From an uncultured Pelagibacteraceae bacterium (lineage in GTDB: Bacteria; Pseudomonadota; Alphaproteobacteria; Pelagibacterales; Pelagibacteraceae), in NCBI GenBank assembly GCA_902581585.1, contig CACHPB010000011.1, forward strand, positions 1-34,476: a stretch of DNA of 34,476 bases. The letters are read 5' to 3'. The notes beneath the pieces are model-generated. The model did not search any database and had not been told where the DNA came from. It worked only from the letters and a program-made list of their open reading frames with translations. Positions within the stretch are counted from its first letter, which is position 1. Each line of letters begins with the position of its first letter. Below, piece after piece: positions 10,721 to 18,498 of this stretch. Both the position numbers and the translations under genes were made by a program.

Positions 10721-10750
10721 AAAAAGGGCAGTTTTTACTGCCCTTTTTTT
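10721..10750. terminator. Rho-independent terminator after groESL, probably bidirectional
   Basis: The inverted repeat AAAAAGGGCAGT / ACTGCCCTTTTT (10721-10747) with a four-base T loop is followed by a long T run on the plus strand. The A run before the stem gives a U tract on the minus strand as well. The minus-strand gene ending at 10735 has its TAA stop at the loop, so one hairpin can end both converging transcripts. Confidence 0.9.
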
Positions 10751-11034
10751 TTATTTTTATATTTTTCTTCTATTTTTATTGAAAGTTCTCTTTTTAATCC
10801 TTTAAAAATATTTGGTAATTTTTCACTTACCTCATCAAGAACATAAATTGCTTGAGAATATGTGGCATATTTAAGATCTTTATTCACAATTGAATTTATA
10901 CATTTTGTATTACAATCTCCTGATACCACTGTTTGAATAATATGACCTACTACTATTTCATAATATTCATTAGATCTTGATTGTGGTGAGGTGCAGGAAG
11001 ATAGGATGACAAATAATAATAAAAGTTTTTTCAA
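10735..11034 (-). CDS. small predicted lipoprotein, function unknown
   Basis: A 99-residue protein with a short hydrophobic signal (KKLLLLFVIL) and lipobox LSSC, so Cys14 would be the lipidated residue. The mature part has a CNTKC pair (about residues 41-45) that could form a disulfide or bind metal, then a mixed charged helical region (YVLDEVSEKLPNIFKGLKREL) ending in lysine-rich KYKNKKKGQ. I recognise no named family. The TAA stop is inside the groEL terminator hairpin. It is the last gene of a four-gene minus-strand group (10735-14013) of envelope or membrane proteins, with 20 bases to the gene upstream. Confidence 0.75.
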   Translation of the reverse strand: MKKLLLLFVILSSCTSPQSRSNEYYEIVVGHIIQTVVSGDCNTKCINSIVNKDLKYATYSQAIYVLDEVSEKLPNIFKGLKRELSIKIEEKYKNKKKGQ

Positions 11035-11054
11035 AATTAGTTTTATATCTTTTT

Positions 11055-11543
11055 TTACTCTTTCAAGATTTCATCAAATATTTTTTCGATTTTTTTTGTC
11101 TCAGTAGTTTTTATATAAAAGCCTAAATCATTCAAAGCAGAGACTAATTCGTCATAAGAAATTTTTCTTTTCAATTTAGATTTTTCTTTTTGAATAGGAT
11201 TTACATTATTATTCCACACTACAAACCTCTGGTTAGAGAATAGGTAACATGGCTGTTTATACTTGGCTTCACATTTTGTTATATTTCGTTTAATAGGACC
11301 AGAGCCTGAGTAACCTTTGTAATTGGTATTTTTATCAATAATATAATAAGAATTATTGTGATCAGCAGTAATAAAAAAATTTATTGGATTGTTTTGAATT
11401 CCGGTTGTTATGTAAGAATAGAAATCTTTAATTATTTTTTCTGATAATTCTAATTGTCCCTGTCCATTATTTACAGTTGAAACTGCGTAGGATAAATTTT
11501 TAAGATTAATTAAAATAAATATAATTATTATTTTTTTTATCAT
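11055..11543 (-). CDS. small secreted protein, function unknown
   Basis: A 162-residue protein with a Sec-type signal peptide (KKIIIIFILINLKNLSYA, likely cleavage after residue 20) and no lipobox. The mature protein contains ITADHNNSYYIIDK, a two-cysteine segment CEAKYKQPCYLFSNQRFVVW (about residues 91-110, CX7C) which suggests a disulfide in the periplasm, and a C-terminal helix. The C-terminal KISYDELVSALNDLGFYIKT looks like a short helical domain. No family recognised; I have the impression of similar CxxxYxxPCYLF modules in other secreted proteins of streamlined marine alphaproteobacteria, but cannot check it. It is flanked by a lipoprotein and a zinc-ribbon membrane protein on the same strand. 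Confidence 0.72.
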   Translation of the reverse strand: MIKKIIIIFILINLKNLSYAVSTVNNGQGQLELSEKIIKDFYSYITTGIQNNPINFFITADHNNSYYIIDKNTNYKGYSGSGPIKRNITKCEAKYKQPCYLFSNQRFVVWNNNVNPIQKEKSKLKRKISYDELVSALNDLGFYIKTTETKKIEKIFDEILKE

Positions 11544-11573
11544 CTCAGTACATCAATATTTAAATTTAATTTT

Positions 11574-11774
11574 TTATAAACTTTGTATGCAAGAATACAT
11601 TAAAAATAACAAAACCAAAATAACTAATAAAGTTTTTACAATTGTATTAAAAATCATTTCAAATGGTTTAAATAAAGTTTCACCAAAGTTGTTTGGTTTA
11701 ACTATATATTCACCACAATGTTTACACTTAATTGCATTTTTTTTAATTCTTTCTGCACAATAAGGGCATAGCAT
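11574..11774 (-). CDS. zinc-ribbon membrane protein
   Basis: A 66-residue protein. Residues 3-20 hold two CxxC knuckles (CPYCAERIKKNAIKCKHCG), a classic four-cysteine zinc ribbon of the kind found at the N-terminus of many small membrane proteins. After a linker (YIVKPNNFGETLFKPFEMIF) comes one transmembrane helix (about residues 45-60, VKTLLVILVLLFLMY). The zinc ribbon would face the cytosol if the N-terminus is inside. Its role is unknown; such proteins often act as small adaptors or regulators at the membrane. Only 4 bases separate it from the stop-side of the upstream coiled-coil gene, so the two are surely co-transcribed. Confidence 0.78.
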   Translation of the reverse strand: MLCPYCAERIKKNAIKCKHCGEYIVKPNNFGETLFKPFEMIFNTIVKTLLVILVLLFLMYSCIQSL

Positions 11775-11778
11775 AAAT

Positions 11779-14013
11779 TTAATTTATTTTTTGAATGTTG
11801 GTAAATCTAAATGTGAATTCTGGAGTTCCTAATTGATTTTTTTTCATTATCTCTTCTGTTGTAAGATATCCAGTATCTGTATCAATAAAGAATTCTCCTT
11901 TGAGTAAAACTTTGTCTCCCTTTTTTAATTCTGCTAATATGTTGTATAATCTATTATCAGGTTTAATTAAATAATTTTTACCTGAGTCACTCATGTAAAG
12001 TATAGAACCACCTGACAAATAATTTTCAGTAGGAATATTTATGTCATTTAAAGATGGCATGCTAATTTGTGGCACTATAAAACCGTCAACTGTAGTGTTT
12101 AATTGATGAATAATTCCAATCCAATCCTGTATGCTAATTGTTTCAATTTCAGAACAAAAATATCCGCACTGTGATTTACTAATCCTCCTATTTGTTGCAG
12201 GGTTAGTACTACGATTTACTTTGTAATATTCCATTTGTTTTGACGGCAAAATATCAATTAGCTCCTGATTTCTTTTAGTTAGTGTAACTCCTAATTTTAG
12301 ATCACTACTTTTAATTTCACTTAAGTTAACCTTAAATTTCTCATTGATGGAAACAAAGTTTTTTTGTTGATCGTTCATTGTGCTAAATTTTAATTTTAAT
12401 TCTGCAGCTTTTTTTTCCTCTGCTATTCTTTTTTCCTCTGCTATTCTTTTTTCCTCTGCTATTCTTTTATCCTCCTCTGCTTTTTTAATTGGAGCTAATA
12501 TCTCTAATTCTATAAATTTTTTTGCTGATTGAGATTGTGTTTTGATTTTACTATGATCATCACTTTTGATAGCATTTTCGAGAGTTTTAATTTGCTCTAA
12601 TAATGATGGTGCTATTTCAGAAGTTAGATACTGTTTTAAATAATTTTTTAAGTCTTCCTTTATCTTGTTTGCTTCATTTTTTAATTGTTTTTTATTTTCC
12701 TCATCTTGCTTTTTTGCTAGATCAATTTGAGCTTGTTTATTAATTAAAGTTTCTAAATTTTGATTTGAATTTTTTATGTCATCTAAATTGTCCAAATTAG
12801 ACAATATTGTTTTTGCCTCCTTTATATTTGTTATCCACTCAGACAAAGAAGATGAATTAGAATTGTCTATGATAATTTTCTCAACTTTACTAATATTTGT
12901 TTTTAAATTATTTATTGAATCATCTACTAATTTAAGATTTGATTGATTAATATCTTTTTCTATTTTTGAAATATATTTTGAAAATTTTTTTGATTTTTTT
13001 GAAAATTCTTGGAATTTCTTAAATTCATTTTTTAAATTATCGTCAAAATTACTTTCATTTATTGAATTTAACTTTATTAAAAATTCAGACAAGCTTACAA
13101 TATCAAATTCATCAGGATATTCTTTTATAAAATTTTGTATGTTTTTGATAAATTGTTTAGCAACTTCGATTTCTGATTTAACAGGAATTAACTTTAATTT
13201 TTTTTGAAGCTCCTTTTCCTTTTTCTTTTTTTCAGCAAGTTTTTTTTCTTCAGCTTTTCTTTTTTCTTCAGCTTTTCTTTTTTCTTCAGCCTTTTTCTTT
13301 TCCTCAGCTAGTTTTTTCTCTTTTAAACGTTTTTCTTCTTTTAATTTTTCCTCTTTTAAACGTTTTTCTTCAGCAACTCTTTTTTCCTCTGCAATTCTCT
13401 TTTCATCTTCTCTTCTTTGTTCTGCTACTTTTTTATCCTCAAATTTTAAGAAAAAATTACTCTTTTCTGTAGAAGAAATTTTTATTGATAAGGACGAATA
13501 ATTTTTGGATACCCTCCAAGTAGTTTTTTTTCCATCCATAAATACTCTAAGCTGTCCTGTTTTGCTCCATCTCCAACCATCTGTGCCGATCTTCTCACCA
13601 TTTTTGAATAAAGTGTATCCATTTGTATCAAAAACAAATGTTCTTTCGTCACCTCTAAAACCGTCTGAGGATATTCTTACTTCATTATTGAGTAGGAATT
13701 CTTCTAATTTTTTTTTTGGTGCGCTATTTAAACCTTGAATAGGTTTAATTATATCTAACAATCCTGAATACGTACAATCTAGAAATTCTTTTTCCTTTTT
13801 GTGATCAAGAATATTTCCCTCGTTAGTTTTTATAACTTTTAAATTTTCTTTACCTAATTCATTTACACATTTGTTTATAACCGGTTGTATAAAGTTTCTA
13901 TCGTTTACTCCATATTGTGTAAATATTGATACATAATCCTTTTGAGTGATTTTTGCGTAAATACTTGATGTAAAAAAAATTAATAAAAAAATAATATAGC
14001 TTATCAATCTCAT
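11779..14013 (-). CDS. secreted TolA-like coiled-coil protein, function unknown
   Basis: A 744-residue protein. I start at the ATG at 14011-14013, which puts a signal peptide (RLISYIIFLLIFFTSSIYA) at the N-terminus; an upstream in-frame TTG at 14085 would bury it. The N-domain (about 20-190) has two cysteines (NKCVNEL, LDCTYSG) and a beta-rich part with FDTNGYTLFKNGEKIG and DGWRWSKTG. Then comes a long K/E/A-rich coiled coil with AEEKR repeats (about 200-270), a second helical part with LxxxL spacing, a shorter AEEKR block (about 515-540), and a beta-rich C-domain with a close cysteine pair (CGYFC) and DKVLLKGEFF, which may be an OB-like fold. Overall it resembles TolA architecture, but without the TolA C-terminal domain or retained membrane anchor. 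Function not recognised. Confidence 0.8.
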   Translation of the reverse strand: MRLISYIIFLLIFFTSSIYAKITQKDYVSIFTQYGVNDRNFIQPVINKCVNELGKENLKVIKTNEGNILDHKKEKEFLDCTYSGLLDIIKPIQGLNSAPKKKLEEFLLNNEVRISSDGFRGDERTFVFDTNGYTLFKNGEKIGTDGWRWSKTGQLRVFMDGKKTTWRVSKNYSSLSIKISSTEKSNFFLKFEDKKVAEQRREDEKRIAEEKRVAEEKRLKEEKLKEEKRLKEKKLAEEKKKAEEKRKAEEKRKAEEKKLAEKKKKEKELQKKLKLIPVKSEIEVAKQFIKNIQNFIKEYPDEFDIVSLSEFLIKLNSINESNFDDNLKNEFKKFQEFSKKSKKFSKYISKIEKDINQSNLKLVDDSINNLKTNISKVEKIIIDNSNSSSLSEWITNIKEAKTILSNLDNLDDIKNSNQNLETLINKQAQIDLAKKQDEENKKQLKNEANKIKEDLKNYLKQYLTSEIAPSLLEQIKTLENAIKSDDHSKIKTQSQSAKKFIELEILAPIKKAEEDKRIAEEKRIAEEKRIAEEKKAAELKLKFSTMNDQQKNFVSINEKFKVNLSEIKSSDLKLGVTLTKRNQELIDILPSKQMEYYKVNRSTNPATNRRISKSQCGYFCSEIETISIQDWIGIIHQLNTTVDGFIVPQISMPSLNDINIPTENYLSGGSILYMSDSGKNYLIKPDNRLYNILAELKKGDKVLLKGEFFIDTDTGYLTTEEIMKKNQLGTPEFTFRFTNIQKIN
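12417..12470. repeat. three 18-bp in-frame tandem repeats in the coiled-coil gene
   Basis: The plus-strand unit CCTCTGCTATTCTTTTTT occurs at 12417-12434, 12435-12452 and (with one change) 12453-12470. On the coding strand each unit encodes six residues of the RIAEEK type. Near identity at DNA level points to recent expansion by slippage or unequal recombination, so copy number may vary between strains. Confidence 0.9.
13230..13319. repeat. degenerate 18-bp tandem repeat, about five units, in the coiled-coil gene
   Basis: A TTCAGC-type core recurs every 18 bases (CAGC at 13033+200 i.e. 13233, then 13251, 13269, 13287 and 13305), with T/C-rich sequence between. On the coding strand it encodes the KAEEKR / LAEEKK repeats of the first coiled coil. 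The units are more diverged than the set near 12440, so this is an older array. Boundaries are approximate. Confidence 0.75.
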
Positions 14014-14289
14014 AAATTTATAAATAAATAATATTCCAAATTTAATTTGAGTAAAACTTAATATTTTAAGTAACTTATGAAGCAAAAGTTTTATAATGGC
14101 TTCATGGTGGACGAAAACTTAATTTAACAAATTTATGTAGTCTTTTTCTAACGAACCACATGTCTTAAATTTATAAATTTTTCAGGTTGTATTCAATTTA
14201 ACTCTAATTTTTTTTCTATCTTTAAGTGAAATTTAATCAATTTTTTTTTGTTTTCAATCTGAGGTTTAGATGTATAAGAACACCGAACT
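14014..14289. other. 276-base divergent intergenic region, no gene seen
   Basis: This is one of the largest non-coding gaps in the window, between the divergent coiled-coil gene and typA. It holds an imperfect inverted repeat AAGTTTT (14086-14092) / AAAACTT (14114-14120) around a 21-base, relatively GC-rich centre (TGGCTTCATGGTGGAC). No tRNA, riboswitch motif or conserved ORF was found in it. Both promoters must lie here; no clear Shine-Dalgarno precedes either start codon. Confidence 0.5.
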
Positions 14290-16116
14290 ATGAATCAAAA
14301 TATTAGAAATATTACCATCATTGCTCATGTTGACCATGGAAAAACAACATTGATTGATAATTTGATGAAGCAAAGTGGATCTTTTAGAGAAAATGAAGTC
14401 ATAGATGAAAGAGTAATGGACTCTGGTGAACTCGAAAAGGAAAGAGGAATTACTATTTTAGCTAAACCTACTTCTATAAACTGGAAAGATACTAGAATAA
14501 ATATTATCGATACACCTGGCCATAGAGATTTTGCAGCAGAAGTTGAAAGAGTTTTAAGTTTAGCAGATGGGGCATTATTACTTGTAGATTCTGCAGAGGG
14601 GGTTATGCCACAAACAAAATTTGTCTTAAGTAAAGCCTTAAAGCAAGGTTTGAAGCCAATAGTTGTTATTAATAAATTAGACAAAAGTGATCAGAGAGCT
14701 GATGAAGTTTTAAATGAAACATTTGATTTATTTGTTAGTTTAGACGCAAACGAAGAACAATTGGATTTCCCAGTTTTATATGCAAGTGGTAGATCGGGTT
14801 GGGCTACTAAAAATGTTGATGGACCTCGAGAAAATCTTCATCCTTTATTAGATTTAGTACTTGAACATGTTAAACCTTCCGAATTCGATAGATCTAAACC
14901 TTTTGCAATGTTATCTACATTGCTTTATGCAGATAATTTTTTAGGAAGAAGTCTTGTAGGAAGAATATCTCAGGGAACTGCCAAAGCAAATCAACAGATA
15001 AAAGCAATAAATTTAAAGGGTAAAAAAGTAGACGAAGGAAGACTTACAAAAATCTTTAGGTATGAAGGTACAAAAAAAGTTCCAATCGAAATTGGAGAAG
15101 CAGGTGATATTGTGGTGATAGCTGGATTAGAAAAGGCTAATGTAGCAGATACTATTTGTGACTTGGAAGTAAATGAACCAATAAAAGCGACCCCAATTGA
15201 TCCACCAACAATGTCTATAAAAATTACAGTAAATAGCTCTCCACTGGCTGGGACAGAGGGTAAAAAATTAACCAGTACTCAAATCAGAGATCGATTAATT
15301 TTAGAGGCTCAAAATAATGTTGGAATTACTTTTTCTGAAAATTCAAATAAAGATGCATTTGAAATAAGCGGAAGAGGCGAACTAATGCTTGAGATTTTAT
15401 TAACACAAATGAGACGTGAAGGTTTTGAAATGACAGTAAGCCCACCTAAGGTTTTATTTAAAACTGAAAACAATTCCAAAAAATTAGAGCCAATTGAGGA
15501 GATCACTATGGATATAGATGAGGAATATTTATCTAAAATCATAGATTCTATGAATAGAAGAAAAGGTAAATTAATTGAACTAAAAGATACTGGAAAAAAT
15601 AAAAAAAGATTAATTTTTCATGCTCCAACCAGAGGATTGATGGGGTATACAAGTAGATTTTTAACTTTAACTAAAGGCACAGGAGTAATTAACAGAATTT
15701 TTCATTCGTATGGTGAGTTTGAAGGTGACATGGATGGTAGAAGGAATGGCGCTTTGATCTCTATGGATCAAGGTAAGGCAGTAGCTTTTTCAATTTTTAA
15801 TTTACAAGCTAGAGGTGAGATGTTTATTAAACATAACGACCCAGTTTATACTGGAATGATTGTTGGCTTAGCTCCTAAACCAGGTGATATGATAATCAAT
15901 GTTATGAAGGGTAAAAAACTAACAAATATGAGAACACAAGGAACTGATGAAAATATAGTTCTCACTCCTGTTCGACAAATGTCTATAGCTGAACAACTAA
16001 GTATTCTGAATACAGATGAGGCTTTAGAAATTACCCCAAAATCATGTAGACTAAGAAAAGCAATTCTTGACCCTAATGATAGGAAAAGAAGTGAAAAAAA
16101 TAATTTAATCACTTAA
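14290..16116 (+). CDS. typA: ribosome-associated translational GTPase TypA/BipA
   Basis: A 608-residue translation-factor GTPase which binds the ribosome and helps 50S assembly and stress adaptation. G-domain motifs are AHVDHGKTT (G1, residues 12-20), RGITILAK (switch I), DTPGH (G3, about 76-80) and NKLDKSD (G4, about 130-136). The C-terminal half has the TypA-specific AKPTSI following G2, FSENSNKDAFEISGRGELMLEILL in domain III (here split as seen), THAPTRGLMGYTSRFLT-like segment and the C-terminal domain ending in KSCRLRKAILDPNDRKR. Length is standard. The TAA stop interlocks with that of the convergent YczE-like gene (4-base TTAA overlap). Confidence 0.97.
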   Translation: MNQNIRNITIIAHVDHGKTTLIDNLMKQSGSFRENEVIDERVMDSGELEKERGITILAKPTSINWKDTRINIIDTPGHRDFAAEVERVLSLADGALLLVDSAEGVMPQTKFVLSKALKQGLKPIVVINKLDKSDQRADEVLNETFDLFVSLDANEEQLDFPVLYASGRSGWATKNVDGPRENLHPLLDLVLEHVKPSEFDRSKPFAMLSTLLYADNFLGRSLVGRISQGTAKANQQIKAINLKGKKVDEGRLTKIFRYEGTKKVPIEIGEAGDIVVIAGLEKANVADTICDLEVNEPIKATPIDPPTMSIKITVNSSPLAGTEGKKLTSTQIRDRLILEAQNNVGITFSENSNKDAFEISGRGELMLEILLTQMRREGFEMTVSPPKVLFKTENNSKKLEPIEEITMDIDEEYLSKIIDSMNRRKGKLIELKDTGKNKKRLIFHAPTRGLMGYTSRFLTLTKGTGVINRIFHSYGEFEGDMDGRRNGALISMDQGKAVAFSIFNLQARGEMFIKHNDPVYTGMIVGLAPKPGDMIINVMKGKKLTNMRTQGTDENIVLTPVRQMSIAEQLSILNTDEALEITPKSCRLRKAILDPNDRKRSEKNNLIT

Positions 16117-16760
16117 TTCATAATCTTATCAATTAAAAATAAGCTTAAAGCTATACAAGGACCTATACCAAAAGCAAACATTAAAGTCCCTACCCCAAGA
16201 GTTCCACCTAAATACCAACCAACTGAGGCAACAGAAATTTCTATAAATGCTCTAACTGCAGCAATTGGTAAATTAGTTTTTTTTTGCAATCCAGTCATTA
16301 AACCATCTCTTGGTCCTGGTCCTAAGTTTGCAATTAAATAAATTCCACTACCTACTCCAACTATCATTACACCAAGTGCAGCCATTAATAATTTCATAAT
16401 GTAAGTTTCAGGAGTTGGAATCAATGCAATTGTTACATCTAACATTACTGCAATTATTACAATATTAAATATAGTTCCAAGGCCTGGCTTTTGTTTTAAA
16501 AAGAACCAGAGAGACAAAACAACGACACTTACAATAAAAGTGACTACACCAATTGATAATCCTGATTTAATTGAAATTCCTTGTGCCATTACAGTCCATG
16601 GAGAATTACCAAGAAATGAAATAACTACTAATGCCTCACCAAAACCGAACAATATCAGGCCAAAAGAAAGAAAAAACAATGTTGATAATTTCGGTTTTAG
16701 ATTAAAGGTTTCATCAGAACTCCATGAGACTTTTGGGATTTTTTTGATAGTAAGGAACAT
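16113..16760 (-). CDS. YczE/YitT-like integral membrane protein
   Basis: A 215-residue membrane protein with five to six hydrophobic helices (about residues 25-47, 60-86, 90-112, 120-143, 165-185, 190-212). The segment GFGEALVVISFLGNSPWTVMAQG and the later LGPGPRDGLMTGL are hallmarks of the YczE/YyaS family (LGxxPWxxxxxG and LGxGPRDGLM). Family function is not established; a transport role is possible. The gene is convergent to typA with interlocked stop codons, and divergent from the DUF6134 gene with a 39-base gap. The N-terminal about 22 residues are cytosolic and polar. Confidence 0.85.
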   Translation of the reverse strand: MFLTIKKIPKVSWSSDETFNLKPKLSTLFFLSFGLILFGFGEALVVISFLGNSPWTVMAQGISIKSGLSIGVVTFIVSVVVLSLWFFLKQKPGLGTIFNIVIIAVMLDVTIALIPTPETYIMKLLMAALGVMIVGVGSGIYLIANLGPGPRDGLMTGLQKKTNLPIAAVRAFIEISVASVGWYLGGTLGVGTLMFAFGIGPCIALSLFLIDKIMN

Positions 16761-16799
16761 ATAATTAACTATTATTTATACTTTCTTGTACTAAAATCT

Positions 16800-17486
16800 A
16801 TGAAAATGAAACATTTTATATTGATAATAATAATTTTCATTTATTCCTCAAAGGCTACTGCACACAGTAGTCACTATGAAGGTTTAAAAAAAATTGAGAT
16901 GGATGTTCTTAGAAATAATGAAGTTATTGGTAGTACTAGCTACTTTTTTGAATTTGATGAGGATTTATTTGTAGTTAAAAATTATACTAATTTTAAAGTA
17001 GAATTATTTGGAGTAAAAGTTTTTTCAATATTAAGTGAGACTATAGAAAAATATAAAGGTGATAAACTTATTTTTTTTAAATCAAATACATTCCAAAATG
17101 ATAAAGAAAAATACGTAAATTTAAAATATCATAAGGCAAAAAATAAATTCATTATTGATGGTTCATCGTTTAAGGGAGAAGCTGATATAGATTGTACTAT
17201 TGGCAATTGGTGGAACCATAAAATTTTTAAAGCTAGTAAACAAATTAGCCCTTTATCTGGAAGTATAAAGAAACAAACTGTAAATTTAATTGGAACTGAA
17301 AATATTATTATAAATAATAAGGAATATTCTAGTGAACATTTCAAAATTAAATCAAATGATGAAAGCCTTGATGAAGACAAGCAATTTGAATTTGATGTAT
17401 GGTATAATCCAAAAAATAATTTAATTTTGAAAGTAACTTATAATAAAATGGGAAACTGGGAATATAGATTAAGGAGTTTTGAGTAA
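16800..17486 (+). CDS. secreted DUF6134-like protein
   Basis: A 228-residue protein with an N-terminal signal peptide (HFILIIIIFIYSSKATA, cleavage near residue 21); an alternative start at Met3 leaves the signal intact. The mature part is beta-rich with the features I associate with DUF6134: an opening strand with RNNEVIGSTSYFFE, alternating strands in the middle, an IGNWWNHKIF segment, and the C-terminal FDVWYNPKNNLILKVTYNK...YRL. Proteins of this type are periplasmic and of unknown function, possibly with a lipocalin-like barrel. Its stop codon overlaps the start of the DjlA-like gene by one base (TAATG), so the pair is coupled. Confidence 0.72.
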   Translation: MKMKHFILIIIIFIYSSKATAHSSHYEGLKKIEMDVLRNNEVIGSTSYFFEFDEDLFVVKNYTNFKVELFGVKVFSILSETIEKYKGDKLIFFKSNTFQNDKEKYVNLKYHKAKNKFIIDGSSFKGEADIDCTIGNWWNHKIFKASKQISPLSGSIKKQTVNLIGTENIIINNKEYSSEHFKIKSNDESLDEDKQFEFDVWYNPKNNLILKVTYNKMGNWEYRLRSFE

Positions 17487-18208
17487 TGGCTATATGGGGA
17501 AGTTTAATTGGTGGAATGATAGGTTTTTCACTTGGAGGACCGTTTGGAATGCTTTTAGGATCCTTAATAGGTGGAAAAATGTCAAGATCAAGATCTGGGG
17601 GAGGATTTAGATCATTTGCACAACCACAACAAATTTTTGCACTTTCTTTAATTGTTTTGTCAGCCAAACTAAGTAAAGTAGATGGACAAGTTAGTCGTGA
17701 AGAATTAATTGCAGTTAAAGATAAATTAAAAATACCTGATAGTGAATTAGATCAAGTTGGAAAAATTTTTAATAAGGCAAAAGAAGAAAGTACAGGTTAC
17801 GAGCCATACGCAAGACAAATTGCAGAAGTCTACAAAGGTAATTTAAATATTCTGGAGGAAGTAATAAATACTTTGTTTTATATTGCAGAGTCAGACGGAC
17901 ATGTAAGTGAAAAAGAATTAGAAATGATTGAGGATATAGCAAGAATATTTGGATTAAATGATGTTCAAATAAATGGAATAAAAGAGAGTAGAAAATCATC
18001 AGATAAGCTTAATCCTTACATTGTATTAGAAAGCAAACCTGACGACTCATTAGATACAATTAGAAAACGTTATCTTAAGCTTAGTAAAGAACATCATCCA
18101 GATTTATTAATGAGTAAAGGCGTACCTCAAGAGGTTTTAGATGAAAGTAAGGCTAAAATGAGAGCAGTTAATTCTGCTTGGAGCCAAATACAAAAATTAA
18201 AGAATTAA
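17486..18208 (+). CDS. DjlA-like membrane-anchored J-domain protein (TerB + DnaJ)
   Basis: A 240-residue co-chaperone of the DjlA type. Residues 1-30 are glycine-zipper-like (WGSLIGGMIGFSLGGPFG, then LLGSLIGGKM) and likely insert in the membrane. Residues about 48-160 form a TerB-like helical domain, with KVDGQVSREE and ESDGHVSEKELEMIEDIARIFG as its two acidic repeats. The C-terminal J-domain (about 170-240) has the essential HPD in KEHHPDLLM, which stimulates DnaK ATPase. The order membrane anchor-TerB-J matches DjlA. Its tail overlaps by 12 bases the tail of the convergent small membrane-protein gene. Confidence 0.88.
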   Translation: MAIWGSLIGGMIGFSLGGPFGMLLGSLIGGKMSRSRSGGGFRSFAQPQQIFALSLIVLSAKLSKVDGQVSREELIAVKDKLKIPDSELDQVGKIFNKAKEESTGYEPYARQIAEVYKGNLNILEEVINTLFYIAESDGHVSEKELEMIEDIARIFGLNDVQINGIKESRKSSDKLNPYIVLESKPDDSLDTIRKRYLKLSKEHHPDLLMSKGVPQEVLDESKAKMRAVNSAWSQIQKLKN

Positions 18209-18487
18209 TCCTAATAAACTAGCCATAAAATACATTGAGAATATGAAGGCAAAGACAACTATAAAATACATTATAGTAACAATTTTATCTCTTTTCCTTC
18301 TTTGCCTCACAAATGGCTTATCATCTAGGTCACAAATATCTCTTATTCCTATTACTTTATAGTCACAAGTGTACCGCCAAATAGAGTTTGGCATTCTGGG
18401 ATCAGTTTGATTGTAATATTGGATCCATTGGACTGTATATTTAAACAAAAGATAGCTTACTATTAAAAGAAGACCACTAGTAAACAT
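18197..18487 (-). CDS. small membrane protein, function unknown
   Basis: A 96-residue protein with two predicted membrane helices (about residues 3-16 and 69-95) and a soluble loop between them rich in charged and aromatic residues (YTVQWIQYYNQTDPRMPNS, then IWRYTCDYKVIGIRDICDL). The loop contains two cysteines (CDYKVIGIRDIC, spaced by nine). No family recognised. It lies 11 bases downstream of aceA on the same strand and is probably on the same transcript. The 3' end overlaps djlA by 12 bases in opposite sense. The coherent protein pattern argues that it is real, but there is no outside support. Confidence 0.62.
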   Translation of the reverse strand: MFTSGLLLIVSYLLFKYTVQWIQYYNQTDPRMPNSIWRYTCDYKVIGIRDICDLDDKPFVRQRRKRDKIVTIMYFIVVFAFIFSMYFMASLLGLIL

Positions 18488-18498
18488 TATTCTATCAT

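Noticed and set aside
14014..14085. Longer start (TTG, 14083-14085) for the 744-residue coiled-coil protein
   Set aside because: It would put 24 residues before the signal peptide; the ATG at 14011-14013 places the signal peptide at the N-terminus.
14014..14289. tRNA or other structured RNA in the typA upstream gap
   Set aside because: No cloverleaf with a GTTCRA-type T loop could be drawn; only one short inverted repeat was seen.
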